Source: Saussurea involucrata (lineage: Eukaryota; Streptophyta; Magnoliopsida; Asterales; Asteraceae). Taken from it: DNA of 64,000 nucleotides. Both the position numbers and the translations under genes were made by a program. Under the pieces are notes generated by a model. That model did no database searches, was not told the origin of the DNA, and saw only the letters and a list, made by a program, of their open reading frames with translations. The stretch lies in NCBI GenBank assembly GCA_033807775.1, contig JAWVWS010001039.1, forward strand, positions 248,001 to 312,000, read 5' to 3'. Below, one piece after another: positions 27,211 through 40,900 of this stretch. Numbering within the stretch: the first letter of the stretch is position 1; each line of letters begins with the position of its first letter.

Positions 27211-30200
27211 TTAAGATTTGACATCTAAATTAAAAACGTACTACTATTTCTTAGGAATCTAATCGTCTAAAATGCATATTTTTTGGATCAATGACCAATT
27301 TTATATGAATTTTACAAAAACAGTGCGCAAAACCCGTTTTAACATGACCAGTTTTGGAAATACATTATTTCGAGCCCCTTAAAGTCGCAATTAGATCTCG
27401 TTGTAATCTAGAAAGTTGTTCTAGACACAGAGAGCTTTCCATCGATATATTATACACCTCAATCAGACCAATGAGTGAGTGATTTTATACGGATTTTTCA
27501 ACAAACAGAACTTTATGCTTAGATCTAAGTCCGAAACCCGATGAACCCGACCCGATGAACCCAACCCGATGAACCCGAAAACCGATTAGACTCAAAGTCC
27601 GAAACTCGAACTTTACTTAGGAAGGGTTTCGGGGCCTGTTTTGTCCACCCAAAACCCGATCGGGATGGGGGGTTTTCGGCCCGACCCGACCCGACCGATG
27701 CTCACCCCTAGTTTTTAGTAGAAAACAACTTTGAAAAGTTACAGCTTTCGTCCTACAAGCGTTTTGATGATTTACCCATACTTAGAGAACAAATTAAGAT
27801 TTGACATCTAAATTAAAAACGTACTACTATTTCTTAGGAATCTAATCGTCTAAAATGCATATTTTTTGGATCAATGACCAATTTTATATGAATTTTACAA
27901 AAACAGTGCGCAAAACCCGTTTTAACATGACCAGTTTTGGAAATACATTATTTCGAGCCCCTTAAAGTCGCAATTAGATCTCGTTGTAAACTAGAAAGTT
28001 GTTCTAGACACAGAGAGCTTTCCATCGATATATTATACACCTCAATCAGACCAATGAGTGAGTGATTTTATACGGATTTTTCAACAAACAGAACTTTATG
28101 CTTAGATCTAAGTCTGAAACCCGATGAACCCGAAAACCGATTAGACCCAAAGTCCGAAACTCGAACTTTACTTAGGAAGGGTTTCGGGGCCTGTTTTGTC
28201 CACCCAAAACCCGATCGGGATGGGGGTTTTTCGGCCCGACCCGACCCGACCGATGCTCACCCCTAGTTTTTAGTAGAAAACAACTTTGAAAAGTTACAGC
28301 TTCCGTCCTACAAGCGTTTTGACGATTTACCCACACTTAGAGAACAAATTAAGATTTGACATCTAAATTAAAAACGTACTACTATTTCTTAGGAATCTAA
28401 TCGTCTAAAATGTATATTTTTTGGATCAATGACCAATTTTATATGAATTTTACAAAAACAGTGCGCAAAACCCGTTTTAACATGACCAGTTTTGGAAATA
28501 CATTATTTCGAGCCCCTTAAAGTCGCAATTAGATCTCGTTGTAAACTAGAAAGTTGTTCTAGACACAGAGAGCTTTCCATCGATATATTATACACCTCAA
28601 TCAGACCAATGAGTGAGTGATTTTATACGGATTTTTCAACAAACAGAACTTTATGCTTAGATCTAAGTCCGAAACCCGATGAACCCGAAAACCGATTAGA
28701 CCCAAAGTCCGAAACTCGAACTTTACTTAGGAAGGGTTTCGGGGCCTGTTTTGTCCACCCAAAACCCGATCGGGATGGGGGTTTTTCGGCCCGACCCGAC
28801 CCGACCGATGCTCACCCCTAGTTTTTAGTAGAAAACAACTTTGAAAAGTTACAGCTTCCGTCCTACAAGCGTTTTGACGATTTACCCACACTTAGAGAAC
28901 AAATTAAGATTTGACATCTAAATTAAAAACGTACTACTATTTCTTAGGAATCTAATCGTATAAAATGCATATTTTTTGGATCAATGACCAATTTTATATG
29001 AATTTTACAAAAACAGTGCGCAAAACCCGTTTTAACATGACCAGTTTTGGAAATACATTATTTCGAGCCCCTTAAAGTCGCAATTAGATCTCGTTGTAAA
29101 CTAGAAAGTTGTTCTAGACACAGAGAGCTTTCCATCGATATATTATACACCTCAATCAGACCAATGAGTGAGTGATTTTATACGGATTTTTCAACAAACA
29201 GAACTTTATGCTTAGATCTAAGTCCGAAACCCGATGAACCCGACCCGATGAACCCGAAAACCGATTAGACCCAAAGTCCGAAACTCGAACATTACTTAGG
29301 AAGGGTTTCGGGGCCTGTTTTGTCCACCCAAAACCCGATCGGGATGGGGGTTTTTCGGCCCGACCCGACCCGACCGATGCTCACCCCTAGTTTTTAGTAG
29401 AAAACAACTTTGAAAAGTTACAGCTTCCGTCCTACAAGCGTTTTGACGATTTACCCACACTTAGAGAACAAATTAAGATTTGACATCTAAATTAAAAACG
29501 TACTACTATTTCTTAGGAATCTAATCGTATAAAATGCATATTTTTTGGATCAATGACCAATTTTATATGAATTTTACAAAAACAGTGCGCAAAACCCGTT
29601 TTAACATGACCAGTTTTGGAAATACATTATTTCGAGCCCCTTAAAGTCGCAATTAGATCTCGTTGTAAACTAGAAAGTTGTTCTAGACACAGAGAGCTTT
29701 CCATCGATATATTATACACCTCAATCAGACCAATGAGTGAGTGATTTTATACGGATTTTTCAACAAACAGAACTTTATGCTTAGATCTAAGTCCGAAACC
29801 CGATGAACCCGACCCGATGAACCCAACCCGATGAACCCGAAAACCGATTAGACTCAAAGTCCGAAACTCGAACTTTACTTAGGAAGGGTTTCGGGGCCTG
29901 TTTTGTCCACCCAAAACCCGATCGGGATGGGGGGTTTTCGGCCCGACCCGACCCGACCGATGCTCACCCCTAGTTTTTAGTAGAAAACAACTTTGAAAAG
30001 TTACAGCTTTCGTCCTACAAGCGTTTTGATGATTTACCCATACTTAGAGAACAAATTAAGATTTGACATCTAAATTAAAAACGTACTACTATTTCTTAGG
30101 AATCTAATCGTCTAAAATGCATATTTTTTGGATCAATGACCAATTTTATATGAATTTTACAAAAACAGTGCGCAAAACCCGTTTTAACATGACCAGTTTT

Positions 30201-31734
30201 GGAAATACATTATTTCGAGCCCCTTAAAGTCGCAATTAGATCTCGTTGTAAACTAGAAAGTTGTTCTAGACACAGAGAGCTTTCCATCGATATATTATAC
30301 ACCTCAATCAGACCAATGAGTGAGTGATTTTATACGGATTTTTCAACAAACAGAACTTTATGCTTAGATCTAAGTCTGAAACCCGATGAACCCGAAAACC
30401 GATTAGACCCAAAGTCCGAAACTCGAACTTTACTTAGGAAGGGTTTCGGGGCCTGTTTTGTCCACCCAAAACCCGATCGGGATGGGGGTTTTTCGGCCCG
30501 ACCCGACCCGACCGATGCTCACCCCTAGTTTTTAGTAGAAAACAACTTTGAAAAGTTACAGCTTCCGTCCTACAAGCGTTTTGACGATTTACCCACACTT
30601 AGAGAACAAATTAAGATTTGACATCTAAATTAAAAACGTACTACTATTTCTTAGGAATCTAATCGTCTAAAATGTATATTTTTTGGATCAATGACCAATT
30701 TTATATGAATTTTACAAAAACAGTGCGCAAAACCCGTTTTAACATGACCAGTTTTGGAAATACATTATTTCGAGCCCCTTAAAGTCGCAATTAGATCTCG
30801 TTGTAAACTAGAAAGTTGTTCTAGACACAGAGAGCTTTCCATCGATATATTATACACCTCAATCAGACCAATGAGTGAGTGATTTTATACGGATTTTTCA
30901 ACAAACAGAACTTTATGCTTAGATCTAAGTCCGAAACCCGATGAACCCGAAAACCGATTAGACCCAAAGTCCGAAACTCGAACTTTACTTAGGAAGGGTT
31001 TCGGGGCCTGTTTTGTCCACCCAAAACCCGATCGGGATGGGGGTTTTTCGGCCCGACCCGACCCGACCGATGCTCACCCCTAGTTTTTAGTAGAAAACAA
31101 CTTTGAAAAGTTACAGCTTCCGTCCTACAAGCGTTTTGACGATTTACCCACACTTAGAGAACAAATTAAGATTTGACATCTAAATTAAAAACGTACTACT
31201 ATTTCTTAGGAATCTAATCGTATAAAATGCATATTTTTTGGATCAATGACCAATTTTATATGAATTTTACAAAAACAGTGCGCAAAACCCGTTTTAACAT
31301 GACCAGTTTTGGAAATACATTATTTCGAGCCCCTTAAAGTCGCAATTAGATCTCGTTGTAAACTAGAAAGTTGTTCTAGACACAGAGAGCTTTCCATCGA
31401 TATATTATACACCTCAATCAGACCAATGAGTGAGTGATTTTATACGGATTTTTCAACAAACAGAACTTTATGCTTAGATCTAAGTCCGAAACCCGATGAA
31501 CCCGACCCGATGAACCCGAAAACCGATTAGACCCAAAGTCCGAAACTCGAACATTACTTAGGAAGGGTTTCGGGGCCTGTTTTGTCCACCCAAAACCCGA
31601 TCGGGATGGGGGTTTTTCGGCCCGACCCGACCCGACCGATGCTCACCCCTAGTTTTTAGTAGAAAACAACTTTGAAAAGTTACAGCTTCCGTCCTACAAG
31701 CGTTTTGACGATTTACCCACACTTAGAGAACAAA
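27211..31734 (+). repeat. Tetramer higher-order repeat of 2262 bp, two nearly perfect copies
   Basis: Starts are 27211, 27794, 28349, 28904 | 29473, 30056, 30611, 31166; lengths are 583, 555, 555, 569 in both halves. The marks repeat in register: CCCAACCCGATG with GACTCAAAG and GATGATTTACCC; AGTCTGAAACCC; AATGTATATTTT; CGTATAAAATG with CGAACATTAC. The left half of copy 53 (29473) reads CGTATAAAATG and GTAAACTAG where copy 49 reads CGTCTAAAATG and GTAATCTAG. The duplicated unit therefore begins inside the first monomer. Apart from this I saw almost no difference, so this is among the youngest duplications in the window. Confidence 0.93.
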
Positions 31735-34536
31735 TTAAGATTTGACATCTAAATTAAAAACGTACTACTATTTCTTAGGAATCTAATCGTATAAAATGCA
31801 TATTTTTTGGATCAATGACCAATTTTATATGAATTTTACAAAAACAGTGCGCAAAACCCGTTTTAACATGACCAGTTTTGGAAATACATTATTTCGAGCC
31901 CCTTAAAGTCGCAATTAGATCTCGTTGTAAACTAGAAAGTTGTTCTAGACACAGAGAGCTTTCCATCGATATATTATACACCTCAATCAGAACAATGAGT
32001 GAGTGATTTTATACGGATTTTTCAACAAACAGAACTTTATGCTTAGATCTAAGTCTGAAACCCGATGAACCCGAAAACCGATTAGACCCAAAGTCCGAAA
32101 CTCGAACTTTACTTAGGAAGGGTTTCGGGGCCTGTTTTGTCCACCCAAAACCCGATCGGGATGGGGGTTTTTCGGCCCGACCCGACCCGACCGATGCTCA
32201 CCCCTAGTTTTTAGTAGAAAACAACTTTGAAAAGTTACAGCTTCCGTCCTACAAGCGTTTTGACGATTTACCCACACTTAGAGAACAAATTAAGATTTGA
32301 CATCTAAATTAAAAACGTACTACTATTTCTTAGGAATCTAATCGTATAAAATGCATATTTTTTGGATCAATGACCAATTTTATATGAATTTTACAAAAAC
32401 AGTGCGCAAAACCCGTTTTAACATGACCAGTTTTGGAAATACATTATTTCGAGCCCCTTAAAGTCGCAATTAGATCTCGTTGTAAACTAGAAAGTTGTTC
32501 TAGACACAGAGAGCTTTCCATCGATATATTATACACCTCAATCAGAACAATGAGTGAGTGATTTTATACGGATTTTTCAACAAACAGAACTTTATGCTTA
32601 GATCTAAGTCTGAAACCCGATGAACCCGAAAACCGATTAGACCCAAAGTCCGAAACTCGAACTTTACTTAGGAAGGGTTTCGGGGCCTGTTTTGTCCACC
32701 CAAAACCCGATCGGGATGGGGGTTTTTCGGCCCGACCCGACCCGACCGATGCTCACCCCTAGTTTTTAGTAGAAAACAACTTTGAAAAGTTACAGCTTCC
32801 GTCCTACAAGCGTTTTGACGATTTACCCACACTTAGAGAACAAATTAAGATTTGACATCTAAATTAAAAACGTACTACTATTTCTTAGGAATCTAATCGT
32901 CTAAAATGTATATTTTTTGGATCAATGACCAATTTTATATGAATTTTACAAAAACAGTGCGCAAAACCCGTTTTAACATGACCAGTTTTGGAAATACATT
33001 ATTTCGAGCCCCTTAAAGTCGCAATTAGATCTCGTTGTAAACTAGAAAGTTGTTCTAGACACAGAGAGCTTTCCATCGATATATTATACACCTCAATCAG
33101 ACCAATGAGTGAGTGATTTTATACGGATTTTTCAACAAACAGAACTTTATGCTTAGATCTAAGTCCGAAACCCGATGAACCCGAAAACCGATTAGACCCA
33201 AAGTCCGAAACTCGAACTTTACTTAGGAAGGGTTTCGGGGCCTGTTTTGTCCACCCAAAACCCGATCGGGATGGGGGTTTTTCGGCCCGACCCGACCCGA
33301 CCGATGCTCACCCCTAGTTTTTAGTAGAAAACAACTTTGAAAAGTTACAGCTTCCGTCCTACAAGCGTTTTGACGATTTACCCACACTTAGAGAACAAAT
33401 TAAGATTTGACATCTAAATTAAAAACGTACTACTATTTCTTAGGAATCTAATCGTATAAAATGCATATTTTTTGGATCAATGACCAATTTTATATGAATT
33501 TTACAAAAACAGTGCGCAAAACCCGTTTTAACATGACCAGTTTTGGAAATACATTATTTCGAGCCCCTTAAAGTCGCAATTAGATCTCGTTGTAAACTAG
33601 AAAGTTGTTCTAGACACAGAGAGCTTTCCATCGATATATTATACACCTCAATCAGACCAATGAGTGAGTGATTTTATACGGATTTTTCAACAAACAGAAC
33701 TTTATGCTTAGATCTAAGTCCGAAACCCGATGAACCCGACCCGATGAACCCGAAAACCGATTAGACCCAAAGTCCGAAACTCGAACATTACTTAGGAAGG
33801 GTTTCGGGGCCTGTTTTGTCCACCCAAAACCCGATCGGGATGGGGGTTTTTCGGCCCGACCCGACCCGACCGATGCTCACCCCTAGTTTTTAGTAGAAAA
33901 CAACTTTGAAAAGTTACAGCTTCCGTCCTACAAGCGTTTTGACGATTTACCCACACTTAGAGAACAAATTAAGATTTGACATCTAAATTAAAAACGTACT
34001 ACTATTTCTTAGGAATCTAATCGTATAAAATGCATATTTTTTGGATCAATGACCAATTTTATATGAATTTTACAAAAACAGTGCGCAAAACCCGTTTTAA
34101 CATGACCAGTTTTGGAAATACATTATTTCGAGCCCCTTAAAGTCGCAATTAGATCTCGTTGTAAACTAGAAAGTTGTTCTAGACACAGAGAGCTTTCCAT
34201 CGATATATTATACACCTCAATCAGAACAATGAGTGAGTGATTTTATACGGATTTTTCAACAAACAGAACTTTATGCTTAGATCTAAGTCTGAAACCCGAT
34301 GAACCCGACCCGATGAACCCGAAAACCGATTAGACCCAAAGTCCGAAACTCGAACTTTACTTAGGAAGGGTTTCGGGGCCTGTTTTGTCCACCAAAACCC
34401 GATCGGGATGGGGGTTTTTCGGCCCGACCCGACCCGACCGATGCTCACCCCTAGTTTTTAGTAGAAAACAACTTTGAAAAGTTACAGCTTCCGTCCTACA
34501 AGCGTTTTGACGATTTACCCATACTTAGAGAACATA
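31735..34536 (+). repeat. Copies 57-61: derivatives of the 2262-bp tetramer
   Basis: Starts are 31735, 32290, 32845, 33400, 33969. Copies 57 and 58 (555 bp each) are nearly identical, with CGTATAAAATG, CAGAACAATGAG and AGTCTGAAACCC: the left half of one tetramer member joined to the right half of another. Copies 58-59-60 then follow the order of tetramer members 2-3-4 (AATGTATATTTT in 59, CGAACATTAC in 60). Copy 61 has the left marks of 57 but two GATGAACCC units, and has lost one C in CCACCAAAACCC, which opens a spurious 75-codon frame on the minus strand. Confidence 0.88.
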
Positions 34537-37500
34537 TTAAGATTTGACATCTAAATTAAAAACGTACTACTATTTCTTAGGAATCTAATCGTCTAAAATG
34601 CATATTTTTTGGATCAATGACCAATTTTATATGAATTTTACAAAAACAGTGCGCAAAACCCGTTTTAACATGACCAGTTTTGGAAATACATTATTTCGAA
34701 CCCCTTAAAGTCGCAATTAGATCTCGTTGTAAACTAGAAAGTTGTTCTAGACACAGAGAGATTTCCATCGATATATTATACACCTCAATCAGACCAATGA
34801 GTGAGTGATTTATACGGATTTTTCAACAAACAGAACTTTATTCTTAGATCTAAGTCCGAAACCCGATGAACCCGAAAACCGATTAGACCCAAAGTCCGAA
34901 ACTCGAACTTTACTTAGGAAGGGTTTCGGGGCCTGTTTTGTCCACCCAAAACCCGATCGGGATGGGGGTTTTTCGGCCCGACCCGACCCGACCGATGCTC
35001 ACCCCTAGTTTTTAGTAGAAAACAACTTTGAGAAGTTACAGCTTCCGTCCTACAAGCGTTTTGACGATTTACCCATACTTAGAGAACAAATTAAGATTTG
35101 ACATCTAAATTAAAAACGTACTACTATTTCTTAGGGATCTAATCGTCTAAAATGCATATTTTTTGGATCAATGACCAATTTTATATGAATTTTACAAAAA
35201 CAGTGCGCAAAACCCGTTTTAACATGACCAGTTTTGGAAATACATTATTTCGAGCCCTTAAAGTCGCAATTAGATCTCGTTGTAAACTAGAAAGTTGTTC
35301 TAGACACAGAGAGCTTTCCATCGATATATTATACACCTCAATCAGACCAATGAGTGAGTGATTTTATATGGATTTTTCAACAAACAGAACTTTATGCTTA
35401 GATCTAAGTCCGAAACCGGATGAACCCGACCCGATGAACCCGAAAACCGATTAGACCCAAAGTCCGAAACTCGAACTTTACTTAGGAAGGGTTTCGGGGC
35501 CTGTTTTGTCCACCCAAAACCCGATCGACAAGGGGGTTTTTCGGCCCGACCCGACCCGACCGATGCTCACCTCTAGTTTTTAGTAGAAAACAACTTTGAA
35601 AAGTTACAGCTTCCGTCCTACAAGCGTTTTGACGATTTACCCATACTTAGAGAACAAATTAAGATTTGACATCTAAATTAAAAACGTACTACTATTTCTT
35701 AGGGATCTAATCGTCTAAAATGCATATTTTTTGGATCAATGACCAATTTTATATGAATTTTACAAAAACAGTGCGCAAAACCCGTTTTAACATGACCAGT
35801 TTTGGAAATACATTATTTCGAGCCCCTTAAAGTCGCAATTAGATCTCGTTGTAAACTAGAAAGTTGTTCTAGACACAGAGAGCTTTCCATCGATATATTA
35901 TACACCTCAATCAGACCAATGAGTGAGTGATTTTATACGGATTTTTCAACAAACAGAACTTTATGCTTAGATCTAAGTTCGAAACCCGATGAACTCGAAA
36001 ACCGATTAGACCCAAAGTCCGAAACTCGAACTTTACTTAGGAAGGGTTTCGGGGCCTGTTTTGTCCACCCAAAACCCGATCGGGATGGGGGTTTTGCGGC
36101 CCGACCCGACCCGACCGATGCTCACCCCTAGTTTTTAGTAGAAAACAACTTTGAAAAGTTACAGCTTCCGTCCTACATGCGTTTTGACGATTTACCCACA
36201 CTTAGAGAACAAATTAAGATTTGACATCTAAATTAAAAACGTACTACTATTTCTTAGGAATCTAATCGTCTAAAATGCATATTTTTTGGATCAATGACCA
36301 ATTTTATATGAATTTTACAAAAACAGTGCGCAAAACCCGTTTTAACATGACCAGTTTTGGAAATACATTATTTCGAGCCCCTTAAAGTCGCAATTAGATC
36401 TCGTTGTAAACTAGAAAGTTGTTCTAGACACAGAGAGCTTTCCATCGATATATTATACACCTCAATCAGAACAATGAGTGAGTGATTTTATACGGATTTT
36501 TCAACAAACAGAACTTTATGCTTAGATCTAAGTCCGAAACCCGATGAACCCGACCCGATGAACCCGAAAACCGATTAGACCCAAAGTCCGAAACTCGAAC
36601 TTTACTTAGGAAGGGTTTCGGGGCCTGTTTTGTCCACCCAAAACCCGATCGGGATGGGGGTTTTTCGGCCCGACCCGACCCGACCGATGCTCACCCCTAG
36701 TTTTTAGTAGAAAACAACTTTGAAAAGTTACAGCTTCCGTCCTACAAGCGTTTTGACGATTTACCCATACTTAGAGAACAAATTAAGATTTGACATCTAA
36801 ATTTAAAACGTACTACTATTTCTTAGGGATCTAATCGTCTAAAATGCATATTTTTTGGATCAATGACCAATTTTATATGAATTTTACAAAAACAGTGCGC
36901 AAAACCCGTTTTAACATGACCAGTTTTGGAAATACATTATTTCGAGCCCCTTAAAGTCGCAATTAGATCTCGTTGTAAACTAGAAAGTTGTTCTAGACAC
37001 AGAGAGCTTTCCATCGATATATTATACACCTCAATCAGACCAATGAGTGAGTGATTTTATACGGATTTTTCAACAAACAGAACTTTATGCTTAGATCTAA
37101 GTCCGAAACCCGATGAACCCGACCCGATGAACCCGAAAACCGATTAGACCCAAAGTCCGAAACTCGAACTTTACTTAGGAAGGGTTTCGGGGCCTGTTTT
37201 GTCCACCCAAAACCCGATCGGGATGGGGGTTTTCGGCCCGACCCGACCCGACCGATGCTCACCCCTAGTTTTTAGTAGAAAACAACTTTGAAAAGTTACA
37301 GCTTCCGTCCTACAAGCGTTTTGACGATTTACCCATACTTAGAGAACAAATTAAGATTTGACATCTAAATTAAAAACGTACTACTATTTCTTAGGAATCT
37401 AATCGTCTAAAATGCATATTTTTTGGATCAATGACCAATTTTATATGAATTTTACAAAAACAGTGCGCAAAACCCGTTTTAACATGACCAGTTTTGGAAA

Positions 37501-37919
37501 TACATTATTTCGAGCCCCTTAAAGTCGCAATTAGATCTCGTTGTAAACTAGAAAGTTGTTCTAGACACAGAGAGCTTTCCATCGATATATTATACACCTC
37601 AATCAGAACAACGAGTGAGTGATTTTATACGGATTTTTCAACAAACAGAACTTTATGCTTAGATCTAAGTCCGAAACCCGATGAACCCGACCCGATGAAC
37701 CCGAAAACCGATTAGACCCAAAGTCCGAAACTCGAACTTTACTTAGGAAGGGTTTCGGGGCCTGTTTTGTCCACCCAAAACCCGATCGGGATGGGGGTTT
37801 TTCGGCCCGACCCGACCCGACTGATGCTCACCCCTAGTTTTTAGTAGAAAACAACTTTGAAAAGTTACAGCTTCCGTCCTACAAGCGTTTTGACGATTTA
37901 CCCATACTTAGAGAACAAA
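34537..37919 (+). repeat. Copies 62-67: partial left copy of the 2259-bp tetramer plus flanking monomers
   Basis: Starts are 34537, 35091, 35659, 36214, 36783, 37351. Copy 62 (554 bp) shares GAGATTTCC, GTGATTTATAC, TTTATTCTTAG and TTTGAGAAG with copies 68 and 72. Copy 63 joins a left half of type 69 (TTAGGGATCTAA) to a right half of type 70 (TTTTATATGG, CAAGGGGG, CACCTCTAG), so one monomer is missing relative to the complete tetramer. Copies 65 and 67 share CAGAACAA and form a dimer-like spacing. Copy 64 is 555 bp, with GATGAACTCG. Confidence 0.85.
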
Positions 37920-40900
37920 TTAAGATTTGACATCTAAATTAAAAACGTACTACTATTTCTTAGGAATCTAATCGTCTAAAATGCATATTTTTTGGATCAA
38001 TGACCAATTTTATATGAATTTTACAAAAACAGTGCGCAAAACCCGTTTTAACATGACCAGTTTTGGAAATACATTATTTCGAGCCCCTTAAAGTCGCAAT
38101 TAGATCTCGTTGTAAACTAGAAAGTTGTTCTAGACACAGAGAGATTTCCATCGATATATTATACACCTCAATCAGACCAATGAGTGAGTGATTTATACAG
38201 ATTTTTCAACAAACAGAACTTTATTCTTAGATCTAAGTCCGAAACCCGATGAACCCGAAAACCGATTAGACCCAAAGTCCGAAACTCGAACTTTACTTAG
38301 GAAGGGTTTCGGGGCCTGTTTTGTCCACCCAAAACCCGATCGGGATGGGCGTTTTTCGGCCCGACCCAACCCGACCGATGCTCACCCCTAGTTTTTAGTA
38401 GAAAACAACTTTGAGAAGTTACAGCTTCCGTCCTACAAGCGTTTTGACGATTTACCCATACTTAGAGAACAAATTAAGATTTGACATCTAAATTAAAAAC
38501 GTACTACTATTTCTTAGGGATCTAATCGTCTAAAATGCATATTTTTTGGATCAATGACCAATTTTATATGAATTTTACAAAAACAGTGCGCAAAACCCGT
38601 TTTAACATGACCAGTTTTGGAAATACATTATTTCGAGCCCCTTAAAGTCGCAATTAGATCTCGTTGTAAACTAGAAAGTTGTTCTAGACACAGAGAGCTT
38701 TCCATCGATATATTATACACCTCAATCAGACCAATGAGTGAGTGATTTTATACGGATTTTTCAACAAACAGAACTTTATGCTTAGATCTAAGTCCGAAAC
38801 CCGATGAACCCGACCCGATGAACCCGAAAACCGATTAGACCCAAAGTCCGAAACTCGAACTTTACTTAGGAAGGGTTTCGGGGCCTGTTTTGTCCACCCA
38901 AAACCCAATCGGGATGGGGGTTTTTCGGCCCGACCCGACCCGACCGATGCTCACCCCTAGTTTTTAGTAGAAAACAACTTTGAAAAGTTACAGCTTCCGT
39001 CCTACAAGCGTTTTGACGATTTACCCATACTTAGAGAACAAATTAAGATTTGACATCTAAATTAAAAACGTACTACTATTTCTTAGGAATCTAATCGTCT
39101 AAAATACATATTTTTTGGATCAATGACCAATTTTATATGAATTTTACAAAAACAGTGCGCAAAACCCGTTTTAACATGACCAGTTTTGGAAATACATTAT
39201 TCCGAGCCCCTTAAAGTCGCAATTAGATCTCGTTAAACTAGAAAGTTGTTCTAGACACAGAGAGCTTTCCATCGATATATTATACACCTCAATCAGACCA
39301 ATGAGTGAGTGATTTTATATGGATTTTTCAACAAACAGAACTTTATGCTTAGATCTAAGTCCGAAACCCGATGAACCCGACCCGATGAACCCGAAAACCG
39401 ATTAGACCCAAAGTCCGAAACTCGAACTTTACTTAGGAAGGGTTTCGGGGCCTGTTTTGTCCACCCAAAACCCGATCGGCAAGGGGGTTTTTCGGCCCGA
39501 CCCGACCCGACCGATGCTCACCTCTAGTTTTTAGTAGAAAACAACTTTGAAAAGTTACAGCTTCCGTCCTACAAGCGTTTTGACGATTTACCCATACTTA
39601 GAGAACAAATTAAGATTTGACATCTAAATTAAAAACGTACTACTATTTCTTAGGGATCTAATCGTCTAAAATGCATATTTTTTGGATCAATGACCAATTT
39701 TATATGAATTTTACAAAAACAGTGCGCAAAACCCGTTTTAACATGACCAGTTTTGGAAATACATTATTTCGAGCCCCTTAAAGTCGCAATTAGATCTCGT
39801 TGTAAACTAGAAAGTTGTTCTAGACACAGAGAGCTTTCCATCGATATATTATACACCTCAATCAGACCAATGAGTGAGTGATTTTATACGGATTTTTCAA
39901 CAAACAGAACTTTATGCTTAGATCTAAGTCCGAAACCCGATGAACCCGACCCGATGAACCCGAAAACCGATTAGACCCAAAGTCCGAAACTCGAACTTTA
40001 CTTAGGAAGGGTTTCGGGGCCTGTTTTGTCCACCCAAAACCCGATCGGGATGGGGGTTTTTTGGCCCAACCCGACCCGACCGATGCTCACCCCTAGTTTT
40101 TAGTAGAAAACAACTTTGAAAAGTTACAGCTTCCGTCCTACAAGCGTTTTGACGATTTACCCATACTTAGAGAACAAATTAAGATTTGACATCTAAATTA
40201 AAAACGTACTACTATTTCTTAGGAATCTAATCGTCTAAAATGCATATTTTTTGGATCAATGACCAATTTTATATGAATTTTACAAAAACAGTGCGCAAAA
40301 CCCGTTTTAACATGACCAGTTTTGGAAATACATTATTTCGAGCCCCTTAAAGTCGCAATTAGATCTCGTTGTAAACTAGAAAGTTGTTCTAGACACAGAG
40401 AGATTTCCATCGATATATTATACACCTCAATCAGACCAATGAGTGAGTGATTTATACAGATTTTTCAACAAACAGAACTTTATTCTTAGATCTAAGTCCG
40501 AAACCCGATGAACCCGAAAACCGATTAGACCCAAAGTCCGAAACTCGAACTTTACTTAGGAAGGGTTTCGGGGCCTGTTTTGTCCACCCAAAACCCGATC
40601 GGGATGGGCGTTTTTCGGCCCGACCCGACCCGACCGATGCTCACCCCTAGTTTTTAGTAGAAAACAACTTTGAGAAGTTACAGCTTCCGTCCTACAAGCG
40701 TTTTGACGATTTACCCATACTTAGAGAACAAATTAAGATTTGACATCTAAATTAAAAACGTACTACTATTTCTTAGGGATCTAATCGTCTAAAATGCATA
40801 TTTTTTGGATCAATGACCAATTTTATATGAATTTTACAAAAACAGTGCGCAAAACCCGTTTTAACATGACCAGTTTTGGAAATACATTATTTCGAGCCCC

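Noticed and set aside
34221..34448. Minus-strand frames of 60 to 75 codons at 34221, 37035, 38726 and 40985
   Set aside because: They read the complement of the C-rich block in monomers where a private one-base loss (34221, 37035) or CpG transition (38726, 40985) alters the frame or start. Codons follow the satellite, not a conserved protein.
34805..35008. Recurrent 67-codon plus-strand frames at 34805, 38188 and 40447
   Set aside because: They occur in the same tetramer member each time, opened by one lost T (GTGATTTATAC) and the single GATGAACCC unit. The sequence is ordinary satellite, its proline- and arginine-rich translation comes from the CCCGA block, and no promoter or homologous protein is apparent.
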